Part shown: piece by piece, positions 8,569 through 16,671 of the stretch | Layout of the letters: every line of letters starts with the position of its first letter | Numbering within the stretch: position 1 is the first letter of the stretch | From: Caulobacter sp031457805 | GTDB taxonomy: Bacteria > Pseudomonadota > Alphaproteobacteria > Caulobacterales > Caulobacteraceae | Reading direction: 5' to 3' | Assembly: GCF_031457805.1 (NCBI RefSeq) | Contig: NZ_JAVDXI010000004.1 | Span: forward strand, 392,172-456,171 | DNA: 64,000 nt | The notes under the pieces: model-generated | Databases searched by the model: none | The model's input: only the letters and a program-made list of their open reading frames with translations | Told to the model about the DNA's origin: nothing | Program-made: the position numbers and the translations under genes

Positions 8569-10434
8569 CTAGACGGTGAAGACCCCCTCGACCGGTTCCT
8601 TGGCGTAGAGCGCTTCCACGCGATCGGCGCGGCGCTCAAGCACGCAGCGCTGGTTGACGTAGCCCTTGTCGGTGATCTCGCCGGCGTCGATCGACGGCGG
8701 TTCGGTCAGGATCGTGAAGCGGGCCACGCGGCGCGAGGAGCCGCCGGCGCCGGCGTTGAACGCCGCCAGCCGATCCTTGAGGATCGCCACCAGCTTTTCC
8801 AGCGGCGTCCCAGGACCCGGATCGGCCACCAGGGTCGCGAGCCCCGCCGGCGAAGGCCAGAGCATCGCGCCGATGAACGCCTTGTCCTGGCCGGTGATCA
8901 CCGCGTCGTGGATGTAGGGACTGCAGGCGGCCACCAGGTCGGGGCGCAGCACCCCGACGCTGACCCAGGTGCCGCTGTCGAGCTTGAAGTCCTCGGTCAC
9001 CCGCCCGTCAAAGACCAGCCCCTTGGCCGGATCGTCCGGGTCGACGAACCGCGCCGCGTCGCCCAGCTTGTAGAAGCCCTCCTCGTCGAAGGCCGCCGCG
9101 GTGCGTTCGGGGTCCTTGTGATAGCCGGCCGCCACCGTCGGGCCCTTCACGCGGACCTCGTACTTGGAGCCGCTGGGCGCCAGTTTCAGCTGGACGCCCG
9201 GCAGCGGCAGGCCGACCAGCCCGACCCGCTCGGTGATCCAGTGGGTGACGGTGATGCCTTGGGTCTCGGTCGCGCCGTACATCGTGGTCAGCGGGATGCG
9301 ATGCCCGGTCTCGGCCACCGCCAGCGCCTGGATGCGTTCATAGACGTCGTTGCTGAGGGTCGCGCCGCCATAGCCCATATAGCGCAGGTTCTTGAAGAAC
9401 GAGCGCCGTAGCACAGGGTCGTTCTCCATCGCCTCGGCCAGCATCGAGAACGCGATCGGAGCCGAGCCGAACACGATCGGCGAGACCTCGTAGAGGTTCT
9501 TGATCGTCGTCTCGAACATGCCCGGCAGCGGCTTGCCCTCGTCGATATGCAGCGTGCCGCCGCCCCAGATCACGGCGTTGAAGCCGATATTGCCCGCCGA
9601 GATGTGGCTCCAGGGCATCCATTCCAGGCTCTGGGGGACGTCTTCGGTCGGCGTGTCGGTGCGCAGACCCTCCTGGCCGGCGATGACGCCCGCCATCATG
9701 CCGTGGGTCTGGGGCACGGCCTTGGGCAGGCCCGTCGACCCGGAGGTGAAGAGATACTTGGCCACCGTCTCGGGACCGACGGTCTCGCGGGCCGTGGCCA
9801 CCGCCGCCGTCGGGACAGTCCCGGCGACCTCGGAAAAGGCGATCGCCCCCTCTCCTGCGCCGTCGGCGGTGATCACCGCAAGGCTCGGATCCAGCGCTTT
9901 CAAGGTCGCCAGCGCCCCGGCGAACATCGCGCCGCTCTGGGCGAAGACGACGCGGGGCGCGACCTTTTCGAAGCAGTGCTTGAGCTTGGCGTGGTCGGTC
10001 GAGATCAGGCTGTAGGCCGGACTGATCGGCGCGGCCGGCACGCCGGCGGTGTAGGCACCCAGGGTCATCAGGGCGTGCTCGATCGAATTGCCCGACAGGA
10101 TCATGACGCTGTCATGGGGACCAAGCTTCTGGTCGATCAGCCATTGGGCGATCCCTTCGACCGCCCGCAGCGCCTCGCCGTAGGTCACGCCGCGCCACGG
10201 GCCGTGGCCTGGCTCGCGCTGTTTCAGGTAGGGCCGCTCGGGATGTTCGGCGGCCTTGGCGGCGATCAGGTGGGCGATCGAACGCGGCCCCTCGCCGGGC
10301 GCATGGTTGGAGGTGATGACGATCGAGCCGTCCGGTCGGCGGTCGACCGACACCTCGGGGCCTTTCATGGCCAGCGGCTTGAACGGAGCGGCGGAGACGT
10401 CGCGCGGAGGCGACGCGCCATCGGGCGGCGTCAT
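8569..10434 (-). CDS. fcs: Feruloyl-CoA-synthase-like acyl-CoA ligase
   Basis: A 621-residue member of the ANL adenylate-forming superfamily, closest by pattern to feruloyl-CoA synthases. These activate hydroxycinnamic acids with ATP and CoA. It contains the P-loop YLFTSGSTGLPKAV (Thr230 onward), the A5 motif TTMYGATETQG, the hinge region KLGDAARFVDP, and a C-terminal GEITDKGYVNQR carrying the likely catalytic Lys. The usual length of the family is 600-630. No hydratase-aldolase gene is adjacent, so the ferulate assignment rests on sequence alone; another aryl or fatty acid is possible. GGGAG lies seven bases before the ATG, inside a predicted hairpin (see 10435-10474). Confidence 0.85.
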   Translation of the reverse strand: MTPPDGASPPRDVSAAPFKPLAMKGPEVSVDRRPDGSIVITSNHAPGEGPRSIAHLIAAKAAEHPERPYLKQREPGHGPWRGVTYGEALRAVEGIAQWLIDQKLGPHDSVMILSGNSIEHALMTLGAYTAGVPAAPISPAYSLISTDHAKLKHCFEKVAPRVVFAQSGAMFAGALATLKALDPSLAVITADGAGEGAIAFSEVAGTVPTAAVATARETVGPETVAKYLFTSGSTGLPKAVPQTHGMMAGVIAGQEGLRTDTPTEDVPQSLEWMPWSHISAGNIGFNAVIWGGGTLHIDEGKPLPGMFETTIKNLYEVSPIVFGSAPIAFSMLAEAMENDPVLRRSFFKNLRYMGYGGATLSNDVYERIQALAVAETGHRIPLTTMYGATETQGITVTHWITERVGLVGLPLPGVQLKLAPSGSKYEVRVKGPTVAAGYHKDPERTAAAFDEEGFYKLGDAARFVDPDDPAKGLVFDGRVTEDFKLDSGTWVSVGVLRPDLVAACSPYIHDAVITGQDKAFIGAMLWPSPAGLATLVADPGPGTPLEKLVAILKDRLAAFNAGAGGSSRRVARFTILTEPPSIDAGEITDKGYVNQRCVLERRADRVEALYAKEPVEGVFTV

Positions 10435-10474
10435 GGTCTCACTCCCTATATTATCATTGTTCTGTTGGGAGTGA
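10435..10474 (-). promoter_or_regulatory. Leader hairpin that could cover the ligase ribosome-binding site, or an operator
   Basis: Reading the minus strand, TCACTCCC (10467-10474) is followed by a 20-base A/T-rich loop and then GGGAGTGA (10439-10446), a perfect 8-bp inverted repeat. The right arm contains the Shine-Dalgarno of the feruloyl-CoA-synthase-like gene. The pairing would hide the ribosome-binding site; as DNA it could equally be a protein-binding site. Confidence 0.5.
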
Positions 10475-10524
10475 CGTTAACTGAACCCCGCCGCGCGGCA
10501 AGGTTGATGTTGCAAAACCGCCCT

Positions 10525-10737
10525 TCAGGCGCGCGGTCGTCGCCGCGCCGCGCGGGCGGCGGTCTCAGCCGCGGTGACCTGGGCGGCGAAACTCGCGAGG
10601 TCGACTCCGAAGCGTTCGCCGCAGTCGCAGTCGATGACGGGCAGCATCCGCACGGCCGCGATCCGGGCCGGCGCCTGACCGCCGCAGTGCGGGCAGGTGA
10701 AGCCCAGTTCAACGCCACCCACGTCCAGACCAGCCAT
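10525..10737 (-). CDS. Small zinc-ribbon-like protein
   Basis: A 70-residue product with four cysteines in two pairs, CPHCGG near residue 15 and CDC near residue 37, as in small zinc ribbons. The C-terminal tail is Ala/Arg-rich and helical. No family is recognised. The ATG at 10737 is preferred because the upstream extension (to a GTG at 10800) has no cysteines or family-like sequence; neither start has a good ribosome-binding site. It lies just downstream of the methyltransferase gene on the same strand (gap about 108 bases) and may be cotranscribed with it. Confidence 0.5.
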   Translation of the reverse strand: MAGLDVGGVELGFTCPHCGGQAPARIAAVRMLPVIDCDCGERFGVDLASFAAQVTAAETAARAARRRPRA

Positions 10738-10845
10738 GTCGGTCGCTCGCGTTTTCGGTCCCGACTCAGAGGAGACCACGAGGACGATGACAGTCGCCAC
10801 CCCGGCTGCGCCATGCGGCGCTTTGTCCGAGGGGCGGCCCGCCGA

Positions 10846-12381
10846 TCACGCGATCCCCAGGCCCCGCCAGCACGGCAGCACGGCGTCGGCGAAGGCGATC
10901 GCCTGGGCCTCCAGCGCCGCGATCGCCGCCTCGCCGCCCAGCGGCGCGCCGTCGACGACCAGCGCCTGGCCCTGCTGAGCCAGGCGGTCGGCGGCGAAGC
11001 TCGCCCACGCGCGCGGCCCCCCGCCGCCATCCTGCATCGCCAGCCAGAACATCTGGTGGAAGCGCGAGGCGCCGACGGAACCGCCGGTGGCCGGCGCGGC
11101 GAGGAAGCCCAGGTCCGTCGCCTCGGCCGCGCGGCGGGCCAGCTCGCGGTTCAGGGCCCGGGCCGTCCCTGTCGCCCGAGCGGTGGCGTCGGCCGACTGG
11201 GCCGGCTGCACCGCGCCCTGGCTCATCAACAGGATCAGGGCCGTGGTCAGCTGCGGCAGGGTCGAGCCCTCGGGCAGCGCCGCCTCGAGATCGCCGATGC
11301 TCCGGGGCTGACCGTCGGCCAGCAGGTCGCGGATCGCCTCGTGGGCCGGCCCGCCCATGACCATCTCGGCATAGGTCCCGCGCGCCTTGTCCGGCCATTC
11401 CGCCGCCGGACGGGCCAGGGCTACGCGCTGGTCGCGGATCGCCCGCCGTTGGTCGGCGGCGGCCAGGGTCGAGGCCCCGCGCAGCCAGTAGTCGCGGCGA
11501 AACTGCGCCTGCACCGCAAAGTCGCGGAAGGTCTCGCGCAGCGACGGATCGGGCAGCTCGCGCAGGAAGCCGATCATGTCGGGCGACAGGTTCAGCTCGT
11601 CCACATGGTCGGACGCATAGGCCGAGGCCGCGAACGATAGCTTGGCCGTGGACAGCCGCGCCTCGACCTCGGCGAACCACATCGGGACCCAGTCGCGGTT
11701 CATGTATTCGTGGACCAGATAGGCGCGGTCCTGGCGCATCACCGCCGCCAGCCGGTCGGTGACCCCCGAATTGATCCGCGAATAGACGGGGTCGAGATCG
11801 AAGAACCGCTTCATCGTCGACAGCGCCGCGTCGAGATTGGCCGCAGGGCCAAGGCCCGGCGCGCCCAGGGTCTCGGCGTGGCGCTTCATCAGATGGCGCA
11901 GTGGCCCGGCCAGGGCCCAGCCCGGCTGGGTGTTGTAGGAGATGTAGACGAGACCCCCGGGCTTCAGACGTCGGCGCAGGAAGGCGACGATCTTCTCGCG
12001 GGCGGCGTCGTTGACCCAGCTCCACACCCCGTGCAGCGCCACGAAGTCGAACTCCGGCAGGCCCGGCCGCTCGGCGAACTCGTCGAAGGCGTCATCGAAG
12101 AAGTTGGCCCGCGCGCCGCTGGCGGAAACGAGGTCGCGGGCGAACACCGCCTGGGCCGGGGCGAAGTCGCAGCCCCACCATTCGATGTCGGGCTGGGTGG
12201 CCGCATGCACCGCCGCCGAACAGCCCTGGCCGAAGCCCAGCTCGCAGGCCGTCTCGATCTTGGGCGCCCGCAACCCCTTGGTCAGCAGCGGCAGCGCCGC
12301 CCGCACCGGGTTCAGCTCGGGATAGCAGCCAAAGGTGTAGCCGGTCTCGACTACATAGCCGGCGCTCCAGTCCTCGTTCAT
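10846..12381 (-). CDS. SAM-dependent methyltransferase with methyltransferase-regulatory domain
   Basis: A 511-residue protein. The class I Rossmann methyltransferase domain occupies about residues 30-200, with ACELGFGQG as the SAM-binding glycine motif, WWGCDFAPAQ as the motif II acid, and FDFVALHGVWSWV and KPGGLVYISYNT as later core motifs. The second half (about 210-330) resembles the methyltransferase regulatory domain (PF10119 type). It is followed by an Ala-rich helical tail. The methyl acceptor is unknown; the family often lies near polysaccharide or secretion genes, but not here. GGGGGAG five bases ahead of the ATG decides the start at 12381. Confidence 0.85.
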   Translation of the reverse strand: MNEDWSAGYVVETGYTFGCYPELNPVRAALPLLTKGLRAPKIETACELGFGQGCSAAVHAATQPDIEWWGCDFAPAQAVFARDLVSASGARANFFDDAFDEFAERPGLPEFDFVALHGVWSWVNDAAREKIVAFLRRRLKPGGLVYISYNTQPGWALAGPLRHLMKRHAETLGAPGLGPAANLDAALSTMKRFFDLDPVYSRINSGVTDRLAAVMRQDRAYLVHEYMNRDWVPMWFAEVEARLSTAKLSFAASAYASDHVDELNLSPDMIGFLRELPDPSLRETFRDFAVQAQFRRDYWLRGASTLAAADQRRAIRDQRVALARPAAEWPDKARGTYAEMVMGGPAHEAIRDLLADGQPRSIGDLEAALPEGSTLPQLTTALILLMSQGAVQPAQSADATARATGTARALNRELARRAAEATDLGFLAAPATGGSVGASRFHQMFWLAMQDGGGGPRAWASFAADRLAQQGQALVVDGAPLGGEAAIAALEAQAIAFADAVLPCWRGLGIA

Positions 12382-12448
12382 GCGTGCTCCCCCGAGTCGT
12401 TGCGGAACGGTGGGCCGGGCGGGCGGCGGCGGCAAGGGGCGGGACGAA

Positions 12449-12535
12449 CAATCCTCCCCCTCGCGGGGGAGGATTTGGGGCGTGCGTCCGCCGCTTCACG
12501 CGGCGTGACCGCTGAAGGCTCATGGGGAGGCGACG
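12449..12535. repeat. Palindromic intergenic repeat, CCTCCCCC/GGGGGAGG family, copy 1
   Basis: The core AATCCTCCCCC...GGGGGAGGATT (12450-12475) is a near-perfect palindrome. It is followed by a flanking segment containing CCGCTTCACGCGGCG. The same core occurs at 13040-13165, 59386-59504 and the right edge of the window. Confidence 0.75.
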
Positions 12536-13039
12536 GAGCGGCCGGGCGAACCCGGAGACCGTGAGTGTGTTTTGCGTTTCGGCTCGACAGTCCGCTCCGC
12601 CAGGTTGTTCTTGCCCGTGAGGATGGGGGGCGTGAGCGTCTTTCAGCTCGGGACCCCAGGAGCCCCCGGACGGGCGCGGATCAACTGGAGCGGCGACTTC
12701 CGTGTCCAGCCCGACGATCCACGATAGGCGGCTTGTACGATCACCGCCCTGTCGCTCCGCCTCCGACGTGATCCCAAGCGGCCCGGCCTCTCGTGCGCGC
12801 TCCTAAAGAGTAAGCCGCACGACCAGACCAAACCTCCCGGGCGCCGAACGCGGCCCCGCTCAACCTAGCCCCGCCGCCGTATTGGGCCGGATCCATACGC
12901 CCTCCCCCGCGACAGGGATGAGTTCAGTATGGGGCGGGTTTTGACGCCGGGGATAAGTTGGCGCGTAAAAGTTAGAAGTGGTTGATTTTGCTGGCTTCGG
13001 TTCCGCCAATTCCGAGCGCTCAAGCCCGCCAATCCCCGT
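12536..13039. other. Noncoding stretch of about 500 bases, content not identified
   Basis: It lies between two palindromic repeat blocks, upstream of both divergent genes. Only short frames of unlike composition cross it. Its right half (about 12940-13010) is more A/T-rich than the surroundings. I recognise no tRNA, RNase P, tmRNA or SRP motif. It could be a decayed gene, a regulatory region or an unknown RNA. Confidence 0.4.
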
Positions 13040-13165
13040 AAAATCCTCCCCCCAGCGGGGGAGGTGTCCGCGCAGCGGACGGAGGGGGAAGTTCTGCTGA
13101 CCCCGCCTCTTCCCCCTCCGTCGTCTCTTCGAGCCGACACCTCCCCCGCTGGGGGGAGGATTTTT
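13040..13165. repeat. Long palindromic intergenic repeat, CCTCCCCC family, copy 2
   Basis: AAAATCCTCCCCCCAGCGGG at the left edge is mirrored by CCCGCTGGGGGGAGGATTTT at the right edge. An inner GGAGGGGGAA / TTCCCCCTCC pair gives arms of about 45 bases around a short centre. The structure resembles a non-autonomous mobile palindromic element. Confidence 0.8.
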
Positions 13166-13207
13166 GAGCCGATCGCCCCACGGCCTGGCCGGGGGGACCA
13201 AAAGGCC

Positions 13208-13380
13208 CGGATCCCTCTCCCGGCGGGAGAGGGCGGGGCCCGTCCCGACGAAAGTCGGGATGGGAGGGAGAGGGATTACGACACCCTGCCGGCGCTCCGG
13301 CGAGCGGCTTACCCCCTCTCCCCGGCCCTCTCCCCATGGGAGAGGGTGTGCGCGAGGCCCCTTCCCGCCCCGGGAAGGGA
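13208..13380. repeat. Composite palindromic repeat, CCCTCTCCC/GGGAGAGGG family
   Basis: Several nested palindromes: ATCCCTCTCCC (13211) with GGGAGAGGG and GGGAGAGGGAT (about 13266-13276), CCCTCTCCCCATGGGAGAGG (13327-13346), and CCCTTCCCGCC with GGGAAGGG (13359-13380). The CCGACGAAAGTCGG hairpin (13245-13258) is internal. A related block lies at 28446-28580. Confidence 0.75.
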
Positions 13381-13410
13381 GCCATCCTTACATCTCACGG
13401 CGAGACGATC

Positions 13411-13499
13411 GCCGGACTGACCAGGTCACTCAAGGACGGCTTCGCCGCCGCGGAGCGGCCGCTCGGAGAGCGGTCCTTGACTGACCTGGTCAGTCCGGC
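13411..13499. promoter_or_regulatory. 27-base inverted repeat made of two operator-like palindromes
   Basis: The arms 13411-13437 and 13473-13499 are inverted copies with one mismatch in 27. Each arm itself contains a palindrome of TetR-operator type: GACTGACC-A-GGTCACTC (13415-13431, one mismatch) and GACTGACC-T-GGTCAGTC (13479-13495, perfect). A GC-rich 35-base centre separates them. The nearest downstream gene is the HNH nuclease (start 13574). No TetR gene is present in the window next to it. Confidence 0.55.
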
Positions 13500-13533
13500 A
13501 CGCTGCTGCCTCCAAGAGACGTAAGGTTGGGTC

Positions 13534-13550
13534 CGACCCTGGGAGGGTCG
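13534..13550 (+). promoter_or_regulatory. Short perfect hairpin in the HNH gene leader
   Basis: CGACCCT GGG AGGGTCG forms a 7-bp stem with a three-base loop, ending 23 bases before the HNH start codon. There is no T-run, so it is not a standard terminator. It may stabilise the leader or bind a protein. Confidence 0.4.
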
Positions 13551-13573
13551 AGATGATTCAGCAGGGAGGAGTT

Positions 13574-14566
13574 ATGAATACACGAAAAAGGCGACGGGGC
13601 CCTCCTATCCACCCCAGCATCAAATCGCGCCTGGGATATGGCACCTCGGATACTGACGATGAGATTTATGAGGACTGGAAGGAAAGGACTAGCCGCGTCT
13701 GCAAGCCCTGCTGGGAACTTAAATATTGCCCATATGGCCCTCTTGTAGAGCAACTGCCGATCCTCCCACCATTGCGCTCGGAAATGGAAGAGCAGCAAAT
13801 ATACTTTAGGAAGTGCCTCGAAACCGACACCGTTGGCGAGAGCAAGCCGCTCACGGACGAGTGGCGTGAGATGTATCAAGAATGGCTGGAGGACGAGGAG
13901 CTACTTCTTCACCAAGCTCTCAACACGCTTCGCAATAAGAAGCGAATTGAGCATGCAGGGTCTTTAGAAGATGAAGAGGAGCAGATGCATGCTTGGTTGG
14001 GCGCGGATATTACTCCCGTCCATATTTACCGCGCACCATTTAGCCTTGATCTAGATCGCGCATTGGACGAGGCGGACTTTCCTCCCGAAATATGGAGCGA
14101 AATTCTAAAAATTGCCGAAGAACAACGAAACAACATGGAAGAAGCCCTAAGAACTGGGCATATGGACGATCGCTCTCCTTTGGAGCCTGCACGTCGAGCT
14201 TGGTTTCAAAAGCAGGTAGATAAATTTTCATCAGCAGAATACCCCGAGACTATACCGCAAGCATTTTCAGACGGAAGCTGTAATATTTTCGGCCATATAT
14301 GCCCTGTATTCTTTGCAGCAGAAGCAATGACTGAAACGGAAGAGCAAAGAAGGATCGGGCGCGGCCATCTGGGCTTCGCCAAAATGATGCGAATTGTTCG
14401 CCGCGACGATTACCGATGCCAACATTGCCAAAAGAAGCTTCAGGATACCGAGGTGGAATTCGATCACATAATTCCAGTATCAAAAGGCGGAAGCTCTGAA
14501 GAACATAATATTCGCCTAACCTGCTTCGACTGCAACCGTGACAAAAGCGACAGCTACACGCCTTGA
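13574..14566 (+). CDS. HNH endonuclease with N-terminal cysteine cluster, likely acquired
   Basis: A 330-residue protein. The C-terminal HNH domain (about 278-325) has zinc-binding Cys282/Cys285 and Cys317/Cys320, catalytic-type FDHIIPVSKGG (Asp297, His298) and HN at 311-312. The N-terminal part has Cys43, Cys46 and Cys52 in VCKPCWELKYCPYGPLVEQ, and a second pair Cys236/Cys243 (CNIFGHIC), which could bind Fe-S or zinc. The middle is acidic and helical. Base composition is clearly more A/T-rich than every neighbour, which suggests transfer. The Shine-Dalgarno GGGAGGA favours the ATG at 13574 over 13553. The role may be restriction or another nuclease function; no partner gene is visible. Confidence 0.85.
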   Translation: MNTRKRRRGPPIHPSIKSRLGYGTSDTDDEIYEDWKERTSRVCKPCWELKYCPYGPLVEQLPILPPLRSEMEEQQIYFRKCLETDTVGESKPLTDEWREMYQEWLEDEELLLHQALNTLRNKKRIEHAGSLEDEEEQMHAWLGADITPVHIYRAPFSLDLDRALDEADFPPEIWSEILKIAEEQRNNMEEALRTGHMDDRSPLEPARRAWFQKQVDKFSSAEYPETIPQAFSDGSCNIFGHICPVFFAAEAMTETEEQRRIGRGHLGFAKMMRIVRRDDYRCQHCQKKLQDTEVEFDHIIPVSKGGSSEEHNIRLTCFDCNRDKSDSYTP

Positions 14567-14568
14567 AC

Positions 14569-14596
14569 AAAAAAGGCGGAGCCTCCCGGCCCCGCC
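14569..14596 (-). terminator. Intrinsic terminator of the aldehyde dehydrogenase gene
   Basis: On the minus strand, GGCGGGGCC-GGGA-GGCTCCGCC forms a 9-bp stem with one G-T pair and is followed by TTTTTT. It lies between the convergent HNH and aldehyde dehydrogenase genes, two bases after the HNH stop codon. Confidence 0.85.
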
Positions 14597-14626
14597 CTCT
14601 CCGTCTAAATCAGCAACAGAGCAAGC

Positions 14627-16066
14627 CTACTCCGCCGCCACCTTCGCCGAGTAGCCGAGGATCGCCTTGGTCTCCAGGAACTCGCCGAAGGCGTGGTCGC
14701 CCCATTCGCGGCCGTTGCCGCTCATCTTGTAGCCGCCGAACGGGGCCATCATGTCAGGACTTGCGCCATTCAGGTTCACCTGGCCGGCGCGCAGCTTCGA
14801 CGCCACCTTGCGGACCGCCTCAGGATCGCCGCCCGAGACATAGGCCGCCAGGCCATACTCGGTGTCGTTGCCGACGGTGACGGCTTCCTCGACCGTGTCG
14901 TAGCCCAGGATCGAGACGACGGGGCCGAAGATCTCTTCCTTGGCGATGGTCATCTCGTTGGTGACGTTGGCGAAGACGGTGGGCTTCACATAGTAGCCCT
15001 TGTCCAGGCCTTCGGGACGGCCCACGCCGCCGGTGACCAGGGTGGCGCCCTCGTCGATGCCCTTCTGGATCAGGCCCTGGATCTTGTTCCACTGGGTCTC
15101 GGAGACCACCGGGCCCATCTTGTGGTTGCCGTTCGGGTCGCCGACCGTGTGGGCCTCGGCCGCGGCCTTGGCGATGGCGATGACCTCGTCCATGCGCTGG
15201 CCGGGCACCAGCATCCGCGTCGGGGCGTTGCACGACTGGCCCGAGTTCATCATCACCGAGGCGACGCCGCCGGCGACGGCGCGCTGGAAGTCGGCGTCGT
15301 CGAGGATGATGTTGGGGCTCTTGCCGCCCAGCTCCTGGTGGACGCGCTTGACGGTCGGGGCGGCGTTCTTGGCCACCTCGATGCCGGCGCGGGTCGAGCC
15401 GGTGAACGAGACCATGTCGACTTCCGGATGGCTGGACATCGCCGCGCCGACCGTGGGGCCGTCACCGTTGACGAGGTTGAAGACGCCTGCCGGAACGCCG
15501 GCGGCGTGCAGGATCTCGGTCCAGATATAGCCGCTGAACGGCGCGATTTCCGAGGGCTTGAGCACCATGGTGCAGCCGGTGGCGATGGCCGGGGCGACCT
15601 TGCAGGCGATCTGGTTCACCGGCCAGTTCCACGGCGTGATGAACGCGCAGACGCCGATCGGCTCCTTGACGATCCGGGTCGTGCCGCGATCTTCCTCGAA
15701 CTTGTAATTCTTGAGCACGGCGGCGGCGGTCTGAACGTGGCCGATGCCCATGGCGGCCTGGGCGCGCTGGGCCAGCCACGCGGGGGCGCCCATCTCTTCG
15801 GTGATGGCCTTGGCCATGTCCTCGAAGCGCTTCTGGTACTCGGCGACGATGCGCTCGAGGATGTCGATGCGCTCTTCGCGGCTGGTCTGGCTGAAGCTGG
15901 CGAAGGCCTTGCGGGCGGCGCGGACGGCCTTGTCGACGTCGGCTTCCGAGCCCATCGAGATGACGCCGCAAACCTCTTCGGTGGCCGGGTTGATGACGTC
16001 CAGCGTCTTGGGCTGGGCCGGGTCGACCCAGGCGCCGTCGATATAGAACTTCGTATACTCGCGCAT
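14627..16066 (-). CDS. NAD(P)-dependent aldehyde dehydrogenase
   Basis: A 479-residue member of the aldehyde dehydrogenase superfamily, which oxidises aldehydes to acids in the cytoplasm. It shows the cofactor-binding PWNWPVNQ and KPSEIAPFSG, the GSTRAG nucleotide turn, the general base Glu in HQELGGKSPN, the catalytic Cys in NSGQSCNAPTR, and EEIFGPVV. It has the usual length. Similarity in layout to vanillin or hydroxybenzaldehyde dehydrogenases is possible, and two feruloyl-CoA-synthase-like genes lie in the window, but the substrate is not determined. The gene is monocistronic, with a strong terminator downstream. Confidence 0.92.
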   Translation of the reverse strand: MREYTKFYIDGAWVDPAQPKTLDVINPATEEVCGVISMGSEADVDKAVRAARKAFASFSQTSREERIDILERIVAEYQKRFEDMAKAITEEMGAPAWLAQRAQAAMGIGHVQTAAAVLKNYKFEEDRGTTRIVKEPIGVCAFITPWNWPVNQIACKVAPAIATGCTMVLKPSEIAPFSGYIWTEILHAAGVPAGVFNLVNGDGPTVGAAMSSHPEVDMVSFTGSTRAGIEVAKNAAPTVKRVHQELGGKSPNIILDDADFQRAVAGGVASVMMNSGQSCNAPTRMLVPGQRMDEVIAIAKAAAEAHTVGDPNGNHKMGPVVSETQWNKIQGLIQKGIDEGATLVTGGVGRPEGLDKGYYVKPTVFANVTNEMTIAKEEIFGPVVSILGYDTVEEAVTVGNDTEYGLAAYVSGGDPEAVRKVASKLRAGQVNLNGASPDMMAPFGGYKMSGNGREWGDHAFGEFLETKAILGYSAKVAAE

Positions 16067-16175
16067 GCCTTCGCTCCTGCCCTCTGGGTCCGCTCTTAGT
16101 TGGGAGACGCGGCGGACGGTTTCAAACAGCCATTTAATGTGATCGGCGTTCAGGTGGAAAGGGGGAACAAGCGCC

Positions 16176-16646
16176 TCACCACATCGGATCGGTCTCGTCC
16201 CCGTGCAGCGCCTCGGCGATGCGCTTGCGGGTCGCGCGGGTGGTTTCGTGCGGCAGGTCGTGGAGGTCGAACCAGCCGACGGCGTGGATCTCGCCCGCCG
16301 CGTCCGACGGGCAGGGCTCCCAGGCTTCGACCCGGTAGAGCAGCACGTGGTCGCCGGGGTGCAGGGCCTCGTTGCTGTGGGCGGAAACCAGGCGCGGACG
16401 CGAGAGGGCGCGGACCCCGGCCTCCTCGGCCAGTTCTCGGATCACGGCGGTCTCGGCCGTCTCGCCGCGCTCGACCCCGCCGCCGGGCAGGTACCAGCCC
16501 TTGACGTAGGTGTGCTGGATGAGAAGGACCTTGCCGTCGTCGTCGGTGACCACGGCCCGCACGCCCAGCGTCAGCCCCCGCGCCAGGCGGAACCAGGCAT
16601 AGACCAGCGGGCGGGTGAACGGTTCGATGCGTCGGCGCCAGAGCAT
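16176..16646 (-). CDS. Nudix hydrolase
   Basis: A 156-residue protein with a complete Nudix box, GGVERGETAETAVIRELAEEAGV (written here as GGxxxGEx7RELxEEAGV), at about residues 59-81. Family members cleave nucleoside diphosphates linked to other groups. Sequence before the domain (FRLARGLTLGVRAVV) is the pattern of small general-purpose Nudix proteins. A longer open frame upstream to 16730 runs through an intergenic repeat (it would encode PEPVEG) and is rejected; the ATG at 16646 is used. The substrate is not predictable. Confidence 0.88.
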   Translation of the reverse strand: MLWRRRIEPFTRPLVYAWFRLARGLTLGVRAVVTDDDGKVLLIQHTYVKGWYLPGGGVERGETAETAVIRELAEEAGVRALSRPRLVSAHSNEALHPGDHVLLYRVEAWEPCPSDAAGEIHAVGWFDLHDLPHETTRATRKRIAEALHGDETDPMW

Positions 16647-16671
16647 GGGGGCTTGATAGCAGTCGGTGAGC

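Noticed and set aside
8564..8569. Terminator between the M28 peptidase and CoA ligase genes
   Set aside because: The gap is four bases and no hairpin with a T-run is seen on either strand.
12560..12860. 6S, RNase P or tmRNA gene in the noncoding stretch
   Set aside because: No conserved core motif of these RNAs could be recognised by eye; left as unexplained sequence.
13040..13380. CRISPR-like array of short repeats
   Set aside because: The repeats are inverted palindromes of differing length without regular spacers, and there are no cas genes.
13411..13499. Terminal inverted repeats of an insertion sequence around a transposase
   Set aside because: The arms are only 35 bases apart, with no coding sequence between them.
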